Assembly: GCF_031143425.1 (NCBI RefSeq)
Contig: NC_090441.1
Coordinates: 223,940,928-224,004,927 of the forward strand
Origin: Pleurodeles waltl
Lineage: Eukaryota > Chordata > Amphibia > Caudata > Salamandridae
Length of the DNA stretch: 64,000 nt
Direction: 5' to 3'
Shown: piece by piece, positions 57,472-64,000 of the stretch
How the letters are laid out: the number at the start of each line of letters is the position of its first letter
How positions within the stretch are numbered: position 1 is the first letter of the stretch
The notes under the pieces: generated by a model
Seen by the model: the letters and a program-made list of their open reading frames with translations, nothing else
Databases searched by the model: none
Told to the model about the DNA's origin: nothing
Translations under genes and position numbers: made by a program

Positions 57472-60461
57472 TGTAGGAAAGTACCATCTTGCCTGGCATG
57501 TTACCCCCATATTTCACTGTATATATGTTGTTTTAGTTGTATGTGTCACTGGGACCCTGCCAGCCAGGGCCCCAGTGCTCATAATTGTGCCCTGTATGTG
57601 TTACCTGTGTTATGACTAACTGTTTCACTGAGGCTCTGCTATCCAGAACCTCAGTGGATATGCTCTCTCATTATCTTTCCAAATTGTCACTAACAGGCTA
57701 GTGACCAATTTCACCAATTTACATTGGCATACTGGAACACCTTTATAATACCCTAGTATATGGTACTGAGGTACCCAGGGTATTGGGGTTCCAGGAGATC
57801 CCTATGGGCTGCAGCATTTCTTTTGCCACCCATAGGGAGCTCTGACAATTCTTACACAGGCCTGCCACTGCAGCCTGAGTGAATAACGTCCACTTTATTG
57901 CACAGCCATTTACCACTGCATTTAAGTAACTTATAAGTCACCTATATGTCTAACCTTTACCTAGTAAAGGTTAGGTGCTAAGTTACTTAGTGTGTGGGCA
58001 CCCTGGCACTAGCCAAGGTGCCCCAACATGGTTCAGGGCAAATTCCCCGGACTTTGTGAGTGCGGGGACACCATTACACGCGTGCACTACACATAGGTCG
58101 CTACCTATGTGTAGCTTCACAATGGTAACTCCGAATATGGCCATGTAACATGTCTATGATCATGGAATTGCCCCCTCTATGCCATCCTGGCATAGTTGGC
58201 ACAATCCCATGATCCCAGTGGTCTGTAGCACAGACCCTGATATTGCCAAACTGCCTTTCCTGGGGTTTCACTGCAGCTGCTGCCAACCCTTCAGACAGGT
58301 TTCTGCCCTCCTGGGGTCAAGCCAGGCTTGGCCCAGGATGGCAGAACAAAGGACTTCCTCTGAGAGAGGGTGTTACACCCTCTCCTTTTGGAAAATGGTG
58401 TGAAGGCAGGGGAGGAGTAGCCTCCCCCAGCCTCTGGAAATGCTTTCATTGGCACAGATGGTGCCCATTTCTGCATAAGCCAGTATACACCGGTTCAGGG
58501 ACCCCTTAGCCGTGCTCTGGCGCGAAACTGGACAAAGGAAAGGGGAGTGACCACTCCCCTGACCTGCACCTCCCCTGGGAGGTGTCCAGAGCTCCTCCAG
58601 TGTGCTCCAGACCTCTGCCATCTTGGAAACAGAGGTGCTGCTGGCACACTGGACTGCTCTGAGTGGCCAGGGCCAGCAGGTGACGTCAGAGACTCCTTCT
58701 GATAGGCTCCTTCAGGTGTTGCTAGCCTATCTTCTCTCCTAGGTAGCCAAACCCTCTTTTCTGGCTATTTACGGTCTCTGTCTCTGGGGAAACTTTAGAT
58801 AACGAATGCAAGAGCTCATCAGAGTTCCTCTGCATCTCTCTCTTCACCTTCTGCCAAGGAATCGACTGCTGACCGCGCTGGAAGCCTGCAAAACTGCAAC
58901 ATAGTAGCAAAGATGACTACTGCAACTCTGTAACGCTGATCCTGCCGCCTTCTCGACTGTTTTCCTGGTGGTGCATGCTGTGGGGGTAGTCTGCCTCCTC
59001 TCTGCACTAGAAGCTCCGAAGAAATCTCCAGTGGGTCGACGGAATCTTCCCCCTGCAACCGCAGGCACCAAAAAGCTGCATTACCGGTCCCTTGGGTCTC
59101 CTCTCAGCACGACGAGCGAGGTCCCTCGAATCCAGCAACTATGTCCAAGTGACCCCCACAGTCCAGTGACTCTTCAGTCCAAGTTGGGTGGAGGTAAGTC
59201 CTTGCCTCCCCACGCCAGACTGCATTGCTGGGAATCGCGACTTTTGCAGCTACTCCGGCCTCTGTGCACTTCCAGCGGAAATCCTTTGTGCACAGCCAAG
59301 CCTGGGTCCACGGCACTCTAACCTGCATTGCACGACTTTCTAAGTTGGTCTCCGGCGACGTGGGACTCCTTTGTGTAACTTCGGGTGAGCACCGTTTCAC
59401 GCATCCTTGTTGTGCCTGTTTCTGGCACTTCTCTGGGGGCTACCTGCTGCTGAGAGGGCTCCTTGTCTTGCTCGACATCCCGTCTCTCTCCTGACGCAAT
59501 TTGCAACATCCTGGTCCCTCCTGGGCCACAGCAGCATCCAAAAACGCTTACCGCACGATTTGCCGCTAGCAAGGCTTGTTGGCGGTCTTTCGGCGGGAAA
59601 ACACTTTTGCACGACTCTCCACGGCGTGGGGGATCCATCCTCCAAAGGGGAAGTCTCTAGCCCTTGTTGTTCCTGCAGAATCCTCAGCTTCTACTTTCCA
59701 GTAGCAGCTTCTTTGCACCCACAGCTGGCATTTCCTGGGCATCTGCCCATCTCCGACTTGCTTGTGACTTTTGGACTTGGTCCCCTTGTTCCACAGGTAC
59801 CCTCGACTGGAAATCCATTGTTGTTGCATTGCTGGTTTGTGTCTTTCCTGCAGAATTCCCCTATCACGACTTCTTTGTCCTTTGGGGAACTTTAGTGCAC
59901 TTTCCACTCACTTTTCAGGGTCTTGGGGAGAGCTATTTTTCTAACCCTTACTATTTTCTAATAGTCCCAGCGACCCTCTACAAGGTCACATAGGTTTGGG
60001 GTCCATTCGTGGTTCGCATTCCACTTTTGGAGTATATGGTTTGTGTTGCCCCTATCCCTATGTGTCCCCATTGCATCCTATTGTAACTAAACATTGTTTG
60101 CACTGTTTTCTAAGACTATACTGCATATTTTTGGTATTGTGTACATATTTCTTGTGTATATTTGCTATCCTCATACTGAGGGTACACTATGAGATACTTT
60201 GGCATATTGTCATGAAAATAAAGTACCTTTATTTTTAGTATATCTGTGTATTGTGTTTTCTTATGATATTGTGCAAGTGATACTAGTGGTAATGTAGGAG
60301 CTTCACACGTCTCCTAGTTCAGCCTAAGCTGCTCTGCTAAGCTACCACTATCTATCAGCCTATGCTGCTAGACACCCTATACACTAATAAGGGATAACTG
60401 GGCCTGGTGCAAGGTGCAAGTACCCCTTGGTACTCACTACAAGCCAGTCCAGCCTCCTACA
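57472..60461 (+). mobile_element. Complete 3' LTR of the Gmr1-like element
   Basis: 2,990 bp, TGTAGGAAAG to CTCCTACA, collinear with the solo LTR at 2320-5297. Stem-loops: 57950-57974 (11-bp arms CTAACCTTTAC), 58087-58114 (12-bp arms CTACACATAGGT, loop CGCT) and 58158-58214 (inner arms CTATGCCA). Poly(A) signal AATAAA at 60217-60222, about 240 bp from the end. Confidence 0.93.
60217..60222 (+). terminator. LTR poly(A) signal
   Basis: AATAAA followed by a T-rich stretch and 'tgtgtattgtgttttct'. The same arrangement occurs at 5052-5057 and 17938-17943 in the other plus-strand LTRs, so it probably sets the R/U5 boundary region. Confidence 0.7.
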
Positions 60462-61452
60462 CTGGGGTGGTTTACTAGGAGCTTTCTCCAAAGCCTCCTT
60501 CACCAGACTGAGCGGTCTCCTCACAGGGTGGCCATAGATGAGCTCAAAGGGGCTAAAGCCAAGTCCCTTTTGAGACACCTCCCTGTAAGCGAACAGAAGG
60601 CATGGCAAGAGGACGTCCCACTTACGCCTCGAGGGCTCTGACAGGCCCTGAATCATGCCTTTCAAGGTGCGGATGAATCTCTCAACCAGACCATTACTTT
60701 GGGGGTGGTAAGGTGTTGTGAACTTGTACGTTACCCCACACACCTTTCACAGAGACTTCATATAAGTGGATATGAAGTTTGTACCTCTATCAGACACCAC
60801 TTCCTTGGGGAACCCCATGCGGGTGAAAACTCCCATCAAGGCACGTCCAACCACGGGGGCAGTGACCGTCCTTAGGAATGGCTTCTGGGTACTGTGTGGC
60901 ATGGTCCACCAAGACCAGGGTGAACCTGTTGCCCATGGCTGTCTTGGGATCCAGAGGCCCCACAATGTCAATTCCTACCCTTTCAAAGGGAGTACTGACT
61001 ACAGGTAAAGGTTGGAAGGGAGCTTTGCATTTCCCCCCACTCTTGCCACTTGCCTGACAAGTCTGACAAGACCTTCAATAAGCAGCTGACTGCTTGTGCA
61101 TCAAGGGCCAGTAAAAGTGGGAGACAAGCCTCTTATAGGTCTTGTCCTGCCCTAGATGTCCTGCCAAAGGCACATCATGAGCCAAACCCAGTAGGAAGGC
61201 CCTGAAGCACTGGGGTACCACCAGCATACGAGCTGACCCAGGCTCAGGAACCTTAGGCTCACTATACAGGAGGCCATCCTCCCAATATATCAGGTAAGTA
61301 CCTGGCACCTTGCCAGCCGCCTTGGCTGCAGCCTGCTGCCACAGCCCCTCAAGAGTAGGGCACTCCTTCTGCGCTGTGCAGAATGCTTCCCTGGTGGGTC
61401 CCCCTTCCTGCTGCCACTGTGACAGCTCAGGGACCTCCCCCAGTTCAGCCAC
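60462..61452 (-). pseudogene. Integrase of the minus-strand element, truncated
   Basis: The zinc-binding region reads AHDVPLAGHLGQDKTYKRLVSHFYWP (in part, 61150-61220), followed by SCQTCQASGK after a stop near 61075. Core: a first-Asp region near 60965, VSDRGTNFIS near 60765-60790, and TTPYHPQSNGLVERFIRTLK near 60650-60720. It ends where the foreign LTR begins at 60461, before the end of the C-terminal domain. Several frameshifts and a stop near 60744 break it. Confidence 0.85.
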
Positions 61453-61601
61453 CTGCTCCCCTGTAGATTCCGGGGCGTCACCCTCAGGCTCTGCCTCCTC
61501 CTGGACCGTGGGAACCTCGGGGGCCGGTTTCCCTCACCCCCCTGCCCTTCCTCTTCTTGGTGGTCCCCTGGGCCACTGTTTCAGGCTCCAGGGGCTCTTG
61601 A

Positions 61602-62216
61602 CTACCCTGATTGGCTGCCATAGACCGGGTGGATACGCATACCCAACATCTCCAAGTGAGACTTGTGTTCCACCTCCTTCCAAGGGGAATCCTCCAGGTC
61701 GTTACCTAGCAAACAATCAACAGGCATGGTTGGACTCACAGCTACTTTCCAGGAACCTGAGACCCCCCCTCCCCATTCAAAGGGAACCTGCACCACTCTG
61801 CAAAGGCACTCAGAGTTGTCTACCGCAACTACTTGGTGAAGTACCCGGGGATCAATCTGCTCTTCAGACACCAGGTGACTCCTCACTGTAGTCACACTGG
61901 CTCCTGTGTCTCTCAGAGCCTCCACCCTCTGTCCATTGATGGTCACCCATTGCCTGTACCTCTTAGTGTTATCAGGCACTAGGTTTCTCTGGACCATCTC
62001 ACTGTCCTCTAGTGAGACAAGGGTCATTTCTGCTGGTTCCCACCCACCTGAAACCAACTCCTCCCCAAACGCTACACTGGCCAAACCCTGGGACGGTGCA
62101 CCATTGGGTTCTGGTGTACTTTTGGGGCATTTGGGGTCCCCCCTCACATGACCCACCTGGGCACATGCATAGCACTTACATGGGGGACCACCTGCCACTG
62201 GCTTCCCTTTGGACAA
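61602..62216 (-). pseudogene. Nucleocapsid zinc knuckle and protease
   Basis: The zinc knuckle CX2CX4HX6C (CYACAQVGHVRGDPKC) lies at 62174-62127 and the protease active site DTGAS at 61910-61896, followed by a VDCLLGNDLE segment as in the other element. The frame differs from that of the upstream gag, with the shift near 62200. It ends at 61602 in a stop before the integrase. Confidence 0.85.
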
Positions 62217-63349
62217 CCATGGCTTCTTTTCACTGGGGGGTTGGGAATCCTTACCCTGGGAATCAGTTTGGGGCCCTTTAGAGAACTCCCCCTGTTTGCC
62301 CTTACCCCCCCCTTTTTTCTGAGAGGGACCCTGCCCACCCTTGGCGTGGTCCCCCCATACCTCTTTTGGACCCTGGTGCTCTCCCAGCGGTCCGCTTCCT
62401 GTGCAAGCTTCCTGGGGTCAGCCAGCTTGCTGTCAATGAGGTGCTGGCGCAGCTCTGGAAAACATAAACTGTACAAGTGCTCCCAAGCAATTAAATTGTA
62501 AAGCCCCTCATACGTGTTTACTTTACTGCCCTTCACCTAACCATCCAGTGACCTGCAAAAAGAATCAACACATTCCAACCATGTTTGGGATTCCTTTCTC
62601 TTGTAGGATCTAAACTTCTCCTTGTACTGCTCAAGGGTGAGACCATACCTGGTAAGTAAGGCCTCCTTCATGACAGGGTAGGTGAGATCCTGAGCATCCC
62701 CTAAGGCTGTCAGTGTGTCCCTCCCCTCTGCCTCAAAATGCTTCCACGGGGTTGCCCCCCAATGAGCTTCAGGGACCAGGTTCATGTGGAGAGCTGACTC
62801 ATAACCCTTGAACCACAAGTAGATATCATCCTCCCTCTTATAATCTCTCACAAGGTCTTTTGGGATGTGTACCCTTCTCTCAGGCTGCACTGCAGGATTG
62901 CTGCCACCATCTCTAATGGACTGGCTTCTATGATTTATCTCTCTAAAGCTAAGCTCATGAGCCATTGCTAACTTCCTCTCCTCAAGGGCTAGCCTCCTCT
63001 GCTCCAATTGGTACTCCCTTTCTGCCTGTCTGTCCTGTAACTCCTCAGGTGTCAGACCCTTGGATGAGACACTGCTACCTGCCCTGGAGACCTTATCCCT
63101 GGACATAACAGGCCCACCCACAACACCACTGTGTACTGAACACTCTTCCTCATCCTCCTCATCTCCCTCATCCTCTGTGTGCCCTTCAGTGCTCTTGGCT
63201 GTCACCCAAGCCCTCAGCGCCTTTTGCAGCTCCTTCTTCCTGGATGAGCTCTTAATGGGACAGTCAAAACTTTCATAGAACTGCTTCAACTGAGCTTTGG
63301 TATAACTCTCCAAATTTCGAAAGGTCAAAGTCAGCTCCAACTGATGCAT
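62144..63349 (-). pseudogene. gag (capsid with SCAN-like C-terminal domain), one in-frame stop
   Basis: The first plausible ATG is at 63349 (MHQLELTLTFRNLESYTKAQ). N-terminal segment: a SAP-like helix pair (YTKAQLKQFYESFDCP ... RKKELQKALRAWV). Next: a Glu/Asp-rich stretch, then a charged coiled coil (ELQDRQAEREYQLEQRRLAL). The capsid-like core (about 62900-62650) is followed by a SCAN-like segment: EKFRSYKRKESQTWLECVDS, then TYEGLYNLIAWEHLYSLCFP and ELRQHLIDSKLADPRKLAQEA. A TAG at 62539-62537 interrupts the SCAN-like region; the frame continues to a shift near 62200 before the zinc knuckle. Gag would form the particle that packages element RNA. Confidence 0.82.
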
Positions 63350-63604
63350 CTCCAGTATGGAACATGAAGATTCAAATACAAGTGTAGAGTTCCAAAGGCA
63401 GAAAAACAAGTTTCCAAATGAAGTTCCAAAGAAAGTCAATCAAGGAATCAGCGAGAAAAAAAAATGAATGCAGAGCAAAAACAGTCCAAATAGAAAAAAA
63501 AAAAAAAATCACAAGACTACTAGTATGTGGTCACGTAGTGGTCTGAACTCAAACAGCAGTGTGCACTTAATTACTGTATGTCAAGTACAAATACAAGTCC
63601 AAAT

Positions 63605-63622
63605 CCCAACCTCTGATCACCA
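63605..63622 (-). promoter_or_regulatory. Primer-binding site of the minus-strand element
   Basis: Directly after the LTR end (CTAACA, T) the minus strand reads TGGTGATCAGAGGTTGGG. A leading TGG complements the CCA end of a tRNA. I cannot name the tRNA without a search. Confidence 0.6.
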
Positions 63623-63623
63623 A

Positions 63624-64000
63624 TGTTAGAAATGGGATCTTTGTTTGACAGTCAGGTTACCCCCTGTTCAAGCAAGGACCCTCACTCTGGTCAGAGTAAA
63701 AGAGAATCACCCTCAGCTAACCCCTGCTTACCCCCTTGGTAGCTTGGCAGAGCAGTAGGCTTAACTTGAGAGTGCTAGGTGTAAAGTATTTGTATCAACA
63801 CACACAGTAACTCAATGAAAACACTACAAAATGACACACCAGTTTAGAAAAATAGGACATATTTATCTAAACAAAACAAGACCAAAACAACAAAAATTCC
63901 ACATACACAAGTCAAGATATGAATTTTTAGAGATTAAACTCAAAAATAGCGCTTAGAAACAAAAATGCTTCGATGAGATGTTAACACGACGTCGTGACGG
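63624..64000 (-). mobile_element. 5' LTR of the minus-strand element, partial
   Basis: 377 bp starting TGTTAGAAATGGG on the plus strand, collinear with the left part of the solo LTR at 39471-41270 (shared 'acccccttggtagcttgg' block). The other ~1.4 kb lies beyond the window. Confidence 0.85.

Larger units (their letters stand above)
53251..60461 (+). mobile_element. Gmr1-like Ty3/gypsy element with deleted 5' part
   Basis: A 5' LTR remnant (53251 to about 53967, 717 bp) is fused directly to internal sequence at the end of gag. Protease, integrase, reverse transcriptase and RNase H follow, then an 11-G polypurine tract and a complete 3' LTR (57472-60461). The two LTR pieces share subfamily differences such as 'ttttagttgtatgtgtcac' that the other copies lack, so they belong to one insertion. 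Primer-binding site and most of gag are missing. No matching target duplication is seen (agagg on the left, ctggg on the right). Confidence 0.9.
60462..64000 (-). mobile_element. Second Gmr1-like element, 5' half on the minus strand
   Basis: Reading leftwards: 5' LTR (64000 to 63624, continuing outside the window), primer-binding site, gag, zinc knuckle, protease and integrase, cut at 60462 by the 3' LTR end of the plus-strand element. Protease again leads straight into integrase, so it has the same gene order, but LTR and gag sequences differ from the first family. RT, RNase H and the 3' LTR are missing from the window. Confidence 0.88.

Noticed and set aside
60384..60743. Fusion protein of integrase with a C-terminal tail ending GPVIPY.
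   Set aside because: The tail is the end of the plus-strand LTR read in reverse; the fusion is a by-product of the junction at 60461.

Overview
The window looks like a piece of a very large, repeat-choked vertebrate genome, most likely a salamander (a newt such as Pleurodeles is my best guess). The reasons are vertebrate-type SRCR exons with GT-AG splice sites, LTR elements with roughly 3-kb LTRs, L1 and DIRS-like retrotransposons, and hairpin-rich MITEs nested in one another. The species is an inference; nothing in the sequence names it. There is no prokaryotic or viral operon structure.

Host coding sequence is confined to two minus-strand exons, 6611-6931 and 45740-46054. Each encodes one complete eight-cysteine (group B) scavenger receptor cysteine-rich domain and each has phase 1 at both ends, so they could splice together in frame. 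If they belong to one gene, 45740-46054 is the upstream exon and the intron between them is 38,808 bp, filled by the repeats below.

Layout. 1-6400: an old LTR fragment, a MITE, a solo LTR (2320-5297, duplication CCCAC) and a poly-hairpin MITE (5763-6393). 7747-26386: a 43-bp satellite of about 230 units, split by a minus-strand solo LTR (9093-12173, duplication CCCGT) and by a chimeric element (12631-18184, duplication GCACC) in which a gag-pol fragment sits inside one LTR. 26387-38878: two truncated minus-strand LTRs, the second interrupted by an 8-kb L1 (28967-37003, 19-bp duplication) that itself carries three MITEs. 38879-43700: a decayed minus-strand DIRS-like element interrupted by a solo LTR of a second family (39471-41270, duplication GGGAT). 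44596-48875: a CA-rich microsatellite, the upstream SRCR exon and three MITEs. 48988-52154: a second, truncated L1 with a nearly open ORF1, then a MITE fragment. 52845-53250: a 76-bp tandem repeat. 53251-60461: a Ty3/gypsy-type element with a rearranged pol order. 60462-64000: the 5' half of a second element of the same type on the minus strand.

The most unusual points are these. (1) The pol genes run protease, integrase, reverse transcriptase, RNase H, the order of the Gmr1-like Ty3/gypsy group, not the usual gypsy order. (2) The minus-strand element's capsid carries the pattern from which the SCAN domain of vertebrate zinc-finger proteins is thought to descend. (3) The first ~750 bp of the long LTR is a chain of stem-loops whose arms differ between copies by compensating changes; the GC-rich MITEs show the same behaviour. 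(4) One LTR copy is split by an internal gag-pol fragment at a single point, with an intact target duplication outside. All retroelement reading frames are broken by stops, shifts or deletions.
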